From Synchiropus splendidus (taxonomy: Eukaryota; Chordata; Actinopteri; Syngnathiformes; Callionymidae): a stretch of DNA of 64,000 nucleotides. The stretch lies in NCBI RefSeq assembly GCF_027744825.2, contig NC_071334.1, positions 63,524,937 to 63,588,936 of the forward strand, given 5' to 3'. The notes under the pieces were generated by a model. It was not told the DNA's origin. It saw only the letters and a list, made by a program, of their open reading frames with translations, and did not search any database. Shown here piece by piece: positions 19,160-33,300 of the stretch. A program made the position numbers and the translations under genes. Numbering within the stretch: the first letter of the stretch is position 1; the number at the start of each line of letters is the position of its first letter.

Positions 19160-20785
19160 ATGGCTCTAAACAGAGTGTCTCAACTATGCCATGATATCAC
19201 CAGGCTGTGGCTGCACCTGAAGATGTTGACAGGTGAAGTTAAATGCTAAACATTGTGTTCTGCAGCTTTCTGATGTTTGCTTTCATGTGTAACCCATCAG
19301 CCCGCTCTGAAATCTGATAAGATGAGAGGTCATGTCTGTCCATGTTACCCTGCCTGAGCTCAGCTGCAAATGTTCTGTAGAGCAAATGAACTTTGTCTTT
19401 GATACTGCTGACTCTTCTGGCGGCCATATTACATGTTCAATTACTGTGGTCCGAGAGAAGCTGTGTATATTTGCATTCATTTTCCAAAATCGTCAGTGTT
19501 GGAATCAAATTCAAAAGGATGAACTTGTGCCAGTTTGACTGGACATTTCACTGGCATCACTTGCACACAGTATCCATGTTTTCTCAGTGTACACATTCAA
19601 GTTGACATTCTGAGCAAACTTTAGATCTTATGGTTGTATTTGCACTGCAGGGTAACAAAATGAATATGATTTGAACAATTGGAGAAGGTCAACGAAGAAA
19701 AAGTGTAAATCTGATTTTTACACGTGACCTCTCTACCATGCAGTACATACAAAAGAATGAGCATGTCTCTTTGCCTCCAGACTTTTCTGCTAAAAGCTTT
19801 ACCTCCCATCAGTTATATAATGTAATCTTGTGGTCCAGAGTGATCCTGAGGGTCTGTGCTGTGGTGGGGGCCGGCCCGTGGTAGACTTCTATGGCTCGCT
19901 GACAGCATGTTAATCACATTGGTCCCATTAGCACACTGTGTTTCCTCTCGTCATTTGGAACAAAACCCTTTGGAGGGTTTGAATGTCAACATCTCCTCCC
20001 CTTTACTTTATGCACATGCTGGTGTGTGCAGTGACTGACAGATGACTGCCTTCTCGTTCACCTTCATTTTGTCTAAATAGTCTCTTTCTATTCCTATATG
20101 TGTGATGGTATTGATGTACTGGTATTGGTGCACAGGTGTGCTGGTACAAGCCTAGTGTATTTGCATAGGCATTGCGTTTGTTTGCTTTGCTGGCAGATTG
20201 ATTGAGGTCTTATGAGTGTTAACCTGCTGCTCACACATTCACTAACATTTAGTATCAAGGTTTCCTCACACTGCTTTTGGACAAGTGAAGATTAGCACCC
20301 GGCAAGTCTGGACTAAGCTGCCATAATGCAATCTAGGATGTGTTTCCACGTGTGCTTGTCTAAGACGAAATGCAAGCATTTATCTTGTCCTCCTGTATAG
20401 GACTTGACCACAGCTGTGTTGTGAATACTTCCAGACATTTCTATATCACCAACTGAGAATATTGCTGCCATTTAATTACCCATCTTTATGCCTTAATGAT
20501 GTATTTTCAATTTAAAATTTATCAGTGGGGCTGAACAATGTAAGAACATTTAGTAATATATTTACGGAGCCTCTTTTTGTTTTAATTAAACAGTCCTGAA
20601 GATATTTAGCATACCATTTATATTTTCTATCATGAACATCAATGCAAATCCAACGCATCCTCTTAAAACAAAAAAAATATAAATCTAAAATAACTTATGT
20701 AAAACCTTAACTGAAGAGATGGAGCATTTTAAAAAGTAAAGTGAAGTAAAACCAAAGTGGATTTGGCAGCATCACGTTAAAATCT

Positions 20786-20876
<91 letters not shown>

Positions 20877-23800
20877 TGCTTATGGTCATTCAATTGAACT
20901 ATTGTCTGCTGCTTTGGATATGGTCTTGGCTTATCACTTTATAATAGCCAAATGTGTAGGAAGGGAGGAGGACCTGGACTTAAACCTATAATATTCTGCG
21001 GTCTGCTATTTCAGTTGCTGCACCACATCACGCGACTGCTTTCTGGTAGTGTCAGTGTTGTGGTGGTGTTTTGTTGCCCCACCCTCGTGTGTGTTTGTGC
21101 TGTGATGGCCGACAGACAGTGTGTTGTTTGCTCTGATGATGATGCCACCATGGAGGGCAGACGGCCAGTAATAGTAATGTCAAAAGCTTTGGTTAGGCAA
21201 TTCAATCTGAGGCCTTCCTTCTCAGCAGGACACCAATGGATATTTCATTCTGTGAATCTAGGTCTTAACCCAGAATAAAGTACTTTCTTGGGGTTTTGTT
21301 CTTGAAGAAAACATTTTTGAAGCAGTGTCCTGGTTGGCTTAGAGCTTCAGCTGCTCTCCTCCTCCCAGGTTGGGTGGTTGGTTTGGTGTTCTATGATCAG
21401 GTTAGTCCATATCATACTAACAGCAGGAGACTGGGGCTGCTTTGGGTTGCACACGCAGCCCCAGATCTTGCAGTATATCTTGCGTTATCTACATCTTATG
21501 GAACATTTGTGTACGGATAAAGCTTAAGTTGTCTGCAGCTTCTCAGTGAATTTTTGGGCAACAAGAAACAAAGTACATGGCCTTGACTGATCCTTTCACG
21601 TTTCCTCCAATCCTCTCACTCTAAAGCCTGGGATCAGGGATTGGCGCTGCAGACACACTACAGGTTGCGGGAACCCCTCCTGACCCAGTTGTTGTATTTT
21701 GTGTATGTATGAACATGCCTGACAGCCCCGTGTGTGTAGCATGTGTGTGATGTCTGCACGTGTGTGTGTTAGATTAGCCACAGCAGCAGTGACAGATGGG
21801 ATTTTGGTAAACCCTGGCCGTAATGCCACATAATAGTTTGGGTAGCCAAATGGCAATACACACACACACACACAGCTGGCAAATCCTTGCTGTTCTACTT
21901 CAAGCATGTGCACTCAGATTCACATATGCATGCAGCTGGCCCCTTCTGTGTTGGCATTTGATACTGGAACACACACCACATCTTCATAGTGCCTTCAAGG
22001 CTGCATTCCAAGTAGGTCTTTAATGTGAGCTTTTTGCCAGTCGTAACATGTCATAACATATTGTGATATCAGAGTGAATGCTAAGATTATTTAATCAATA
22101 CATGAAAGACCCAAAAAAGTGCTGGACGGTGTGTGTTTTTGTAGGTCTTTGTGTGCCTGTTGCCTGACATCACAAAACTTCCTGTAGCTTTGAACCTTGA
22201 CCTGTAGCAACAGGCTCAACACAGCTGGCTACTGTTCCAGATGACAATGTGCATTTAACAAAGACAAACATGATGGCGCTTGTCTGCACATTGTAAAGTG
22301 CGTCATTTGGAGAGTAGAGGTTTGGGTTGACTGTCTCAGTACAACAAAAGTAGTGATTTCAAGGATCTCCTTGCCAAATTTGTGCTGTGTCTCTAGATTT
22401 GTACCTCATGAGACTTTTTGTACTAATGTCAGAAGTCATTAACATTTGCATATGTGTTGCATATATGTTTTTTGACTGACAGGACAATGCCAATTTTTGT
22501 TGATTTCTCCCTGGTAAATAAGATGCAGTACAGAAAAGTAGCCTTTTTTCTTTTCTCTTAATCCTATATAATGATGAATAAAAAGCAATGAATGGTGCAA
22601 CTTTTCAAATGAAAATTAACAAAATAAAAATACATAGTAAATAAAAACAAAATGGTATAATGGTGGAAAATGTCCAGACAAAAAAATAAAGGAAAATATA
22701 AAAAGTAAACAGGAAACGGTTACATGTCAATAATGTAGTGTAAAAACATAGCATTATAGAAAGCACAATGAACAGATAACATCCTAGAAAGTAATCTCCA
22801 CAATACAAACTCTGATGTACGTAATAAATTATCTTGATGGCTTTTTTTTCCCGCAGTGTCATTCGTTGGTGGTTTCTACGTCACACATCAAAGCAATGCC
22901 TTTTTCTTCATCCTCCAGTTCTTGCTGAGCTAAACACGCGCTCACCATCAACAACAGTGGAAAGGGGCAAAGAGATAGTTTGGGGCTAAATGTGGCAAGA
23001 TTAGGTAAACAACAGAAGTTTGCTCCAGCTAGCGTCAGCCAGGATATTCTCCTGATGGTACTCACATTCCAACTTGGTTTGTGAGCAAGTTTCCTGTCCA
23101 ACTCGCTGAATTTGTTTCTGACCCAAAATGTGGATGTGGCGATGTAGGTTTGGACCAACGTTCTTTCCCTTCCTCAACTTGGTTCTCTTACTTTTCCTCC
23201 CCTTTTCGGCACCCTTAACACCCCATTTCCCCCTCATCTTCACCTCCCCCTTCTATCTATTCACCTCTGTAAATCCAGAGCGTATTCTTTCGCTGGCACT
23301 CTCGCACACACAAACATGTTGGAATCTGAGCAGGGTGGCCCAGTTTCTGTTATCTCGAGCTCAAACTTTTAAATGAAAACTTGAGAACCCGCAGATCAGT
23401 AGCATATGGATAGAGTGAAGCATTTTTCAAACTGATTTCATTAAAAAATAAATAAATTGTCGTTTGTGTCTTTATTTTTAACCCTCACTCTGTTAATCTC
23501 CTAAAAAAGGATGAATGAAGTGAAGGGGGGGGTACAGAAGGGGGGACATTCTTTCCAGGCCCCCCATAATCACTATTTGTGTGGGGTTGCCCCACTTCCA
23601 GTGAGAGAGGAGGTTATTTGCTGGGTGAAAGGTGGCTCTCTCATAGCTGCTTCAGTTTGATTTCATTCACTAAAAGGGACAAAGATGAGTTTAAACGTTT
23701 TGGTAGGGGGCGCTATAATGTCTGAGACGTATCTTCAAAACTAGGTTCACAGTGTTTCGCCATAAACTGTCATCAATCGTAGGTCTGGATGTTTGATTTG

Positions 23801-24262
23801 CGTAACTAATCAAGCGTGATCTTTTCTTAGAAGTGGAGCTAATTGTCTTTATTTTATTTGATAGCATTTATTAGCCTTTTCCTTTATGATTCGAAGTTCA
23901 AATTGCTTCCATCACATCTTCATCCAGTTCATAATATGACAAACACCCGAACGAGCTGACGTGCACAGTCTTGTCTGCGTGCTTGCTTGTCAAAGGGGTC
24001 CTCACGTCCACTTTTCTCTTGAGCAATCTAACATCACTGTTAGATCAAAACAGAGTGGTCAGTATTTGCTATTTCAAAGTTATAACAAGCTACAGGTTGC
24101 AAGGTGGCCAGGTTCAGAGCCGCGCTGCAGACAGAGTCAGGTTTTTTGTGACTTATTATATTGAAACACTTGGTACCAAAGTTGCTTGGGCCAGCTTCCC
24201 GAACATGAGTCTTAACCCGAGATTACTGCACGATATGCTGAACTGACAACTGTGAGACACAT

Positions 24263-24322
<60 letters not shown>

Positions 24323-27300
24323 CTGACAGATGACAGCTCACACTGGGTCTTATTTTCAAAACCAGCCAGGAAGGTTCTACTCTGGTCAGGATCCAGATAG
24401 TTCCATTTCAAAGTGCTTCCTTCTGGTCTCCGCCCCTGTCCTTCTCTGTGGTTCTGGAAGTTAATTATAGAAGTTTCTTTGGAAGAATTACAGGCTGGTT
24501 GTTTTTGCTGGAGGCTCTGTGGTCTGTCCGAGATGGCCAGCTTTTGTCAGGTCTTGTCACCGCAGCGCATCTATTATTTTACCATCAATCAGTCCTTTTA
24601 AACACTTTTACGCTGCACTGTTTCTTTAGCTTTAGCTTTTATTTATATTGATGGGTTTGACTTTTTTTTTGCAATCATTTTAATGTGTACCTGCCTGTTT
24701 TATCTTGTGCTGTTTTATGGGAAATACTTGTGATGTCATCATTAATCCAGTCTTAATCCTCATCCAGAGAGTGCAGTGATAAACTACTCTTCTGACTTAA
24801 ATTGACCATTGTCAAGTGACTTTGTCTGACAGCTGTGGTGGTACCGACAATATGATGACATGACCTTTAAATCTTATAATCTGGAATTTTACTGCATCAT
24901 ATAAACCAAATTCATTAGTCACCAACTGTGAAAGTAATGTGTGGAGTAGTTGGGATATGTTTTCATCCTCTATCACCTTGTACTGTTTGATTCTTGGGCT
25001 TTTAATTTGTTCTGTTGTGAAAGAAATAAGTCATATTTTGTTTGTATTTGGTAACTATTTTTTGGTACAATTCACCTTTTAGTACCACCAAAAACCAAAC
25101 AAAAATTAAGTAAAGTTCATTAAAGTTTGCTCAAGTTTAAATCAACAAGTTTGTTGTTTAAATCAAAAGACGGAAAAAGATTCTAAAGTGGACTGGTGTC
25201 CTGTAAAAATGAAAGCTAAATCTGGATCATTTGTTCACAGCAGTTTGTGGCTTAGCTGCTAAATTTTAGACCATTAATCAGCTTGCTGAAACAAACCCTT
25301 GAAAAGACCAGTAAATGAGCAACTTCATATGAATATCAATTACAAATATGTCTGTTGTTGAAATAAGCCTTATGTCATGGAATTACATGACAATGACATT
25401 GGTGCTCTGTCTGAAAAGCAAATTATTATCTCACAAAAGTGTGTTGTGATGATGGTGTAATGTAAATGTTTTCATCACATGTTGGCTTAAATGTGAAGTC
25501 AAGTTATTTATCTCCTCGAAACAATATTTCTTTGTTTGCAGATGAGATCATGCAGAGGGGAGTCGGCCCCCTGTGTGCAGCAGAAATAGGCTCAGAGCTC
25601 CAGAAGCAGTTTGCCATCCTGCCAGGTTTGCGTCTGTTTTCTCACACGCACACACACACACACCCCCACACACACAGGCACACACACACCGTACATTACC
25701 ATAACTCTTTTCCCAGCCTCTCACACACACATGCAAGAGTCAACTAATGGTGTGATGTTGAAAGAACTGTGTTGATCCAGTTGGCACTGACTCTCACATA
25801 TAGTGCCATTCTGGTCTGATTTCATTACAATAATAATATAGGTAATGAAAAACATAATAAAATGAAAATAATGAATTTTTATTCACTGACCACCTGTCAT
25901 GCAAGTTACGATAAAATGCTAAGGGGGTCTTTCTTGCTGGGTTAAGGCTTGTTCTGCACATGAACATTTTTTCAATGGCAATTAAAAAAATAGATTCATG
26001 CAATATGGTAAATAAATAAATGAATGAATTCAAAGATCTAATGTTCATTAAAATGTCTTAATATCCCTCCCACTGGAACACCCATGAAATATCACCAAAC
26101 TCGTGTCTTCCATTTCATACAAAAGATGAACGCAGCTAGTCTCAAGATCATTGCAAAGGGCATTCCCTACTCTCTGAGCAGCTGTTGGTGTGTTGTTGGT
26201 GCAGTCAGCATTTGCCCCAGAGTGTCCCAGAGTAGAGAAGATCAACATCTGTCTGTAACTGCCTAGTTGCCAACCAACCTCATGGGTTGTCAAATGCCCC
26301 ACCAGTTGCTTTGCACCAGTTTAATATGATACAGAAACCTGTGACGCCACGCGTGACTGGCTCTCTTTGCTCCTAAATATAACAGAATACAGGAATAACC
26401 GCACACTCCTTCGCGAAAAGGAACACAGCAACATAGCAAAAGTGCTCCTCTTTCCTCCATGGGTCAAGTTGCTAAGCGGAACGTCATGGTGATGAATTAT
26501 TCACATGCTGTCACTGGCCTGTCGCGATCGTCATGGCAACACAACACATGACCTCAAGTTTGTGTTCAGCAATGTGGAAGTTGGTTTGGTTTCTTTCTCG
26601 ACGGTTGGAAAGTGTTGTTCTGTTGATAGTTAGTGGTGAGCTGCTGAGTGAAGACTTCCTGTTGTCAGGGTGTAAGAACCAATTCATCTTAACAAGTTAG
26701 ATTGTGCTTGTTCCTGTAGTTAGTTTATATTTAATCATGTACTTCAAGGGATTTAGAACATTATTCTGTGGATGTTGAGGAAATTTTATTTCAAAGCGGT
26801 GTGAGAGTAGTTCAACAGCAGCTTGTCTAGAAGTAGCTTATTTTGATGTTTTTCTGCATGTCTTGTTTTAAAGTCGTGATGTTGAGATGATTATGTCAGT
26901 GTTTGGTCTATTTTTCCCCTCAATCCATCTTCTCCTACAGGAGGCCGTGGGTTGAACGGCAGCCCTGTCATCATTTTCCCAGAATTCCCCTCGTTCAATG
27001 AGCTGGATGAAGAGGAGCTCGAGAATGTCCTCAACTACCTCAGCAGTGTTCCCAGGTGAGACACAAACAACACACTACCTACTTTGGTTGAGACCTGATG
27101 AAGAAAATCTCTGTTTGCATTTGAATATTAATTAAAAGGGATTAAGGACTGTGATTAATTGATCTGAATAACTCGCATTAATCGCATAGAACCTTAATTT
27201 TACAGGGAACATTTTTCAGTCACCAATTCCAGGTGCGCCATATTATTTATACATTGTGATGTCATAACCAAAACCTCCATGACACTAAGGAGAGATTGCA

Positions 27301-30300
27301 CTGATGCATGGAAGATGTCACTTTTTGCGTATGTAACAAACAGTGTTGTTATGCGAGTTCACTTGTCGCTAGAACACTTCCATCCTGATGCTCAAGTGTA
27401 CAGATTCAAATTTGGATTTGATCATTCTGGTGTCAAATGTTAACATTTGATGAGTCTTGATTAATAAATTTAATTATTTAATTTGATTATTTTTGGTAAT
27501 AGATTCCCGTCCCTAAAATCTATCTCTATATTCAGCCTTCAAATATTCATTGCTGGTCTCTGTGCTTACTGTACTGACTGTAGGACTCCATCCGAGACAC
27601 AAAGGTTTCTATTTTACATCCCGCCTTGAGCCAACAAAGCAACGCCCACTCTATTTCAATGACGCTGCATGAAGTATCCCATTTGCAATACACACTTATT
27701 AACAACGCTGGCAGGCACTTTTCTTTTGTTTGTAATTGTAACGTGCTGCAGTGCACGTTACAACCAGCAGATGGCAGTACAGCTCAAGACTGCTGTCGCT
27801 AGGCTCTATATGTTGGACAGAGTTAAAATATTATGCTTAGAAGGAATACCCTTGTTGAACATTATTATCACAACACATCTTTTTTCGTCCAATATCAGAA
27901 AGTCTTCCTCTTTCCAGTCTAGCCTAGCATTGTGCTCTCCTGAATGTCCCTCCTCATTCAATTCCCTTGTGATTCCATGTCAGCGTTTCAGTGCAGAACA
28001 GCGTTTTTACGCAGCTATCACCTTTTGCTACCCCCAGCTCCCTCCCTCCAGTGAGCCCCCTCCCTGTCTCCCACTCAATATTATCACTTGGCTGCACTGT
28101 GAGCTCCGATTGGCTGTGGCTGTGCAGCAGGAGGCTGAACTGCTGTGTGATTGGCTGAGGTCGGAAGCGGGGTGGTGGTGGAGGAGGCAAGCAAGCGAGG
28201 AAGGAGGAGGGGAGATGCTCTTTAAGGATGTGAGCGGTCACCTTTCGCCATCCGCAAGATGTTGAATCAGGGATTTAATACTGACATTATGGGAATCTTG
28301 GACAATTGGATTATTGCTTTGTGACAATGCTGGAGTGTGGAGGATAATGTAGCTGTTGACAAGCCTGTAACTGCAGCGGTTTTGCTTCTTCCGCCGCTCG
28401 GATTCATGGGGTTTGACTATTTTTTTCCTGTGGAGATGGACTGACGATTGACTGTCGCAGTGTTCACTGGGTAGTGTAGCATTCTTTTAGTGTGTCTACG
28501 TGTGTATGTGTTTGTGTGTCTCATCATCATAGATGCCCTGAAAATATGTTCCCTTTAGAATTATTCAATATCATTTGATGACAGGTCGCATGTCAGCAGT
28601 GCCTTTCCACACTGGTGCACACACACATATCTTAATGAGGCTGCTACATATGGTCCTGCCTGTGGATGCACACATCGTTGTGGAGCCAGGGTTGCCATGG
28701 TAATAACAGAAGGCCGCATAATCACACTGATGACAAATACTGACTCCACACATGAAGATAACTGCCAACCACCGGCCTCCTTGTTCTACTCAAGATTTAT
28801 GACTTGTTTATGACATGACTGAGAGATACCTATCATATTTGATCTGTATGTTGTCCTTGATCCTCTCCTCCTTCCAATGTCTATTTCTTAAAATTAGCGT
28901 CTCTGTGTTATAGAAACTGGTGTCTGGTAAATGAAGATAGAGGAGTTAGAAATAAAGGACAAGAAGAGAATATGTTAGTTGCGATTCAAGAACCCATTGG
29001 TGGAATTGCATTGTGCTAGTTACTATGAAAGTATCCTTTCTTTTGTGTTATTTTCAGCTGTCTGACAGCATTTTCTTTTTTTATTCAGCCAGACTTAAGT
29101 CGGTCAGGCCTTTTTTTGACTCTCGTTTCTGTGTGGTTGTTTGTCATGTTGGTGTTCCTTGTTTGATCGTTGTTTTCTGGGGATTATTCTGTAAAACATC
29201 AAGAGTCTTGAGATGGTTGTTTTTCTTACCCCTCAGTGTTGCAGCATCAGACGTGGGATTCATCCTGGTCATCGACAGACGACAGGACCGATGGGCCGCC
29301 GTGAGGGCCACCCTGCTCCGAATTGCGGTAAGGCATTGTCAAGGGTTAAATCGTTTGCTGAACCTAAGTGAAAATAGCATAAATGTCAAAAGTGTGAAAA
29401 ACCAAAGAAATAAATTAATCAATAATAGACTACAAGTCAGGCAGGTTAGTCATTGAATGATGTGGCAGCAACACGTACCACAATACTGGTAATAAAGGGT
29501 TTGTATTTTGTTTGTTGGATTTTTTCTGGTCTTGTTCTCCCATTACTTTATCTTTTGCCCTCATTTGATATGACACATATGTAGAGCAAGTGTCCACCCC
29601 AGTGTCAACTGCTGCAAACTATCATAGGACCTAACTTATGAGCTTTAATGCACCGTATTTGGTGGCCAGAATGACTGTGTCCATTGGCCCAGAGGCAGTG
29701 CTCGATTCATCTGGAAGTCAGTGTCAAACTGCGGATTTTTTTTATTGTCATTCAATATTGCTGTCATGTATTCATATTCTGTTGATATTCCTTTTTAAAT
29801 TCCCTTTTTTTTATTTTAAATTAACTATATAATTAACTTTTTTGTCTCTTATGTGCATTGATTTTGATGTAAACCTGTGAGGTTTCCTTTATAATATTTT
29901 ACCCAGACATGTTCTTTCATTCTTGATCATAAATAATAACCACAATATTTGATTCTGAACATTTAACATCAATAACATTTATTTTGACAACTGTTAAACT
30001 GTTAAAACAAAATATATCAAATATGGTAAAATTAGTATTATGATTGTTATATATATATAACTTTCAATAAGAATAGATTTGTAATAATAATTTACAATGT
30101 TTACATGTGTCACTCATGGCGCTCTTCTGATTGGAGTCACATAAGCATAAAGCTAATTGAGTCGGGCGATTTCAGATGAACATCCAGGTGTTGGTTCCTT
30201 TGGGTCAGGCCAGGACAGCTGCTTTCTGAGACCAAAACAAGTGCTCTCATCATGACTAACTGCCTACGTGGGGATAGTTGGCTGGCGCAGAACAACAATT

Positions 30301-33300
30301 AGTCCTCATGATAATCACTGGCCAATTTGCATGTATTTGCATGAATCTGCATACATGCTGATGCCATGGTGAGTGTGTGACTGTGGCGGGAGGTTGTCTC
30401 ACATTTGAGAAAAGGAAGTCTCCACTGCTGAAATGGCAATGTTCTTTGAGAAAAAAGAATGTCATTAGGTTTTCGTTTTGGAAGCCTGACGCAGCTTCAG
30501 AGCTTCCTGATTTTCAAAGCCAATGATTCATGCAGGGATAGCAGAACACACAAAAGCCATCTGATGCTTCGGGGCCAGGTGGTGTGTGTGTGCGCGCGTG
30601 TGTGTGTGCACACACGTGTGTCCTCTTCGGCTCACTCCCCAGCGGCAGCCCTTGTCCTTGTCGGACACGCCTTTGTCCACATGCAGCAGCATTTTAAGTG
30701 GATGATGGAGGTCGTTCATCTTCCTGTGCAGTGTTGCGCTCCTGAAGGATGCTGTGGAATAATCAGGATTGGCCAGTCGACTGTCATGTGACGCCAAAGC
30801 ACAGATGCCGTCACCCTGAGACGCTTGTGTGCTTGCTACCGGTGGTTTTGTTTATCATCACACACACTGTTGTATTGTGTTGTCTCTGTGACTCGGACTG
30901 TTGTGAGAGGTCTTCACAGCCAGATGGGAAACAAAATAAATATATATTTAAATTTCAGTTTAGATTTTATTATACAGTATATGATTTTAAATTTAAAGAT
31001 TGTCAAATGAAATCATTACTATTGAATGTATATGAATATCTTGGTAACACAACTCTGGACTATAAGATATAAAGGCACTATTTTACTCTCTTTAATAGCT
31101 TTTCAATATGTGACCATTTCTTTTGTAGTTTTGCTCTGACTTTCTAAAGGCTGCATAAATACAAGCAAAGGGTCCCCGGACGCACTTCTAATATACCACC
31201 TCTGCAGTCAATTATATGTTCATTGGAGGTGTGTAACCTCTTTTGCGTGACATCATCCAGCCTTCTTGGCCTTGCAGCATGACTGAGTTGACATCAGCTT
31301 AGAAGCACTGAAGTGTATCTGTTGATCAATTATCATTTTCAGATCCTGCTCTCTAAAAGGGCAGCCATTTCTTCGACACTTTTTGTTCCAAACGTCTTTG
31401 TCCACCCTCAGTGAATTTAAACATGCAGGCAGTTAAGCAGACACCAACATGGCTCTGGGTTGGACTGTTGCAAGCCGGTTTATTCACTTCAACCGTAATT
31501 ACCTGTTTTGTTGCTGTGGATTGTGTGTGTTGTGTAGGAAAACATTTATGTCACACAGAGAGTGCATTTTCTTTTGTAGAGAGAAGCGAGATGAGCGTTA
31601 CTGTCCGGGCCCCTAGAGATGCATGTGAATGTAGTAGGGAACAAGACAGGATCGTTTTTTTTCTTTGGATCCTCCCTGGAGGAGTGAAATCACCCTTGTT
31701 AATCCAAGATCAAATTGTGATACTTATTATTTATTTATGTGTGTCTTTCATGTCAGATGTCTGTCTGTACTTGAGAGACGATGAGCAGCTTGTGTATTGT
31801 TATGATAATGAGGCCGGAACGCTCAGGATTTCAGTGGCTTTTTCTCTTTTGGCACCTTAATGCTTTGTTTTAGGAGAGATGGTTCTTTTCCACTGTGTCC
31901 AGTTTCTGGTCATGAATGGCCGCTCCGATACTGAAACACTCGCTGGCCGTTTCTTTTGGATTTTACATACTGAAAAGCTATGATTAGATTTCAACCGCTT
32001 TAAAATGAGTGCTTCAGTCAATGCTGTCTCTTGAACATCTGCATTCTAATTGGATCAGCTGCACACTCTTTAGTCTCTTATTTATCTAATTTCTCCATGA
32101 ACACGCTACTATCATACATAGGTTTCCATGACAACCTCAAGCAGGTAGTCATTCCAGGTTGCATCTGCTCAGTTATGTACTTGCTTTTGGATATTTTATT
32201 ATTATTTTTTAAATCTTGGACCTAAGTGAGTATTCTGTTCGATTAAAATAGTAAATGTTTTATTTGTGTTTTATTATTTGTGTTTTTATTTTATTATGAG
32301 GGCATTATTTAAGGTGTAACTCTTGGATTATATTCCTCTTCACACCTGAGGTCACTTACATCAGGGTCCACTAGATATTAAGTAGCAGGAATCAACCTCA
32401 CCGCTATTTCTTTTTATATAATATATATATTATATTCCCTCTGAAATCCCACCACACCAATGTTTATTTACACCAGGGCCATTTTTAGAAAAAAAACTCA
32501 TCTTTGAGAAGAAACTTGCTGTTTTATTGCTTGCCAGTTCACCACAGATTTATAGCCTTGCTAATGGCTTCATGTGTTCTTGCCATTGATTTATAAAACC
32601 AACCGTGATCTGACCACTCACCAGGGTTTTTGAGAATCTAATAAAAGCCTTCTTGTGCTGAGTGGCCTCCTGAGCATCTCCCCCACATCCAATCCATTTC
32701 ATGCTTTTAACCAGTTTGCGTGGTAGAGGAGGGAGAGTTAAAAAAAAAATCATGATTCCCTAGAGTACCAACATTTGTTTACCTTGTTTGTTGTGTGGGG
32801 GAACAACTGTGAAAAAAATAATTAATGCCAGATATCGCACGTCAGGGATTGGACAAAAACGTGCGAGGGTTCGGTCCAGCTTGTCATTCTACCGTCTGTT
32901 AGCATTCATCAATTATTCAGTTATTCTGCTGCTCTCATTTGCAATGCAGGAATTATTTAAATGCTTCAGCTGAACCTTCATCCAGGCCTAAAAGACGCAG
33001 TTGTGATGGTACAATATGAGGCGTACTGGCCTCTGCTGGTAGAATATGGCGCATGCTCGTCTCGGCGGGAGCGAAGAAACGTCTGTGAAGGAGGTCAAAT
33101 AGCATTCCTGATCAAATTTAATACAGTTTTTGAATTTTACATATAACTTGCAAAACAAGTGTATTTGTAATATATGCTACCGTGCGTTTCTCCTACCGAT
33201 TTTTTTTTTTTTTCTGAACCAACTTGAAAATAAATCCTCCCTTCATTCCTTCCAGGGTTCTTTCCCCAGGAACTTAAACCTGGTTCTGGTGTTGCGTCCC

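Larger units (their letters stand above)
19233..25541 (+). other. mcf2l: First large intron of mcf2l
   Basis: 6.3-kb intron between the MALN exon and the first Sec14 exon. It holds a TA/CA compound microsatellite at 20.79-20.87 kb and a CA repeat at 24.27-24.32 kb. No splice-bounded open frame matching the flanking phases was found. Confidence 0.5.

Noticed and set aside
27669..28265. 198-codon plus-strand open frame in an mcf2l intron
   Set aside because: No recognisable domain, no good splice context, and it crosses a composition boundary into the GC-rich island; probably a chance frame.
31411..31860. 149-codon plus-strand open frame
   Set aside because: Lies within an AT-rich mcf2l intron; hydrophobic composition without homology, conserved start context or splice sites.
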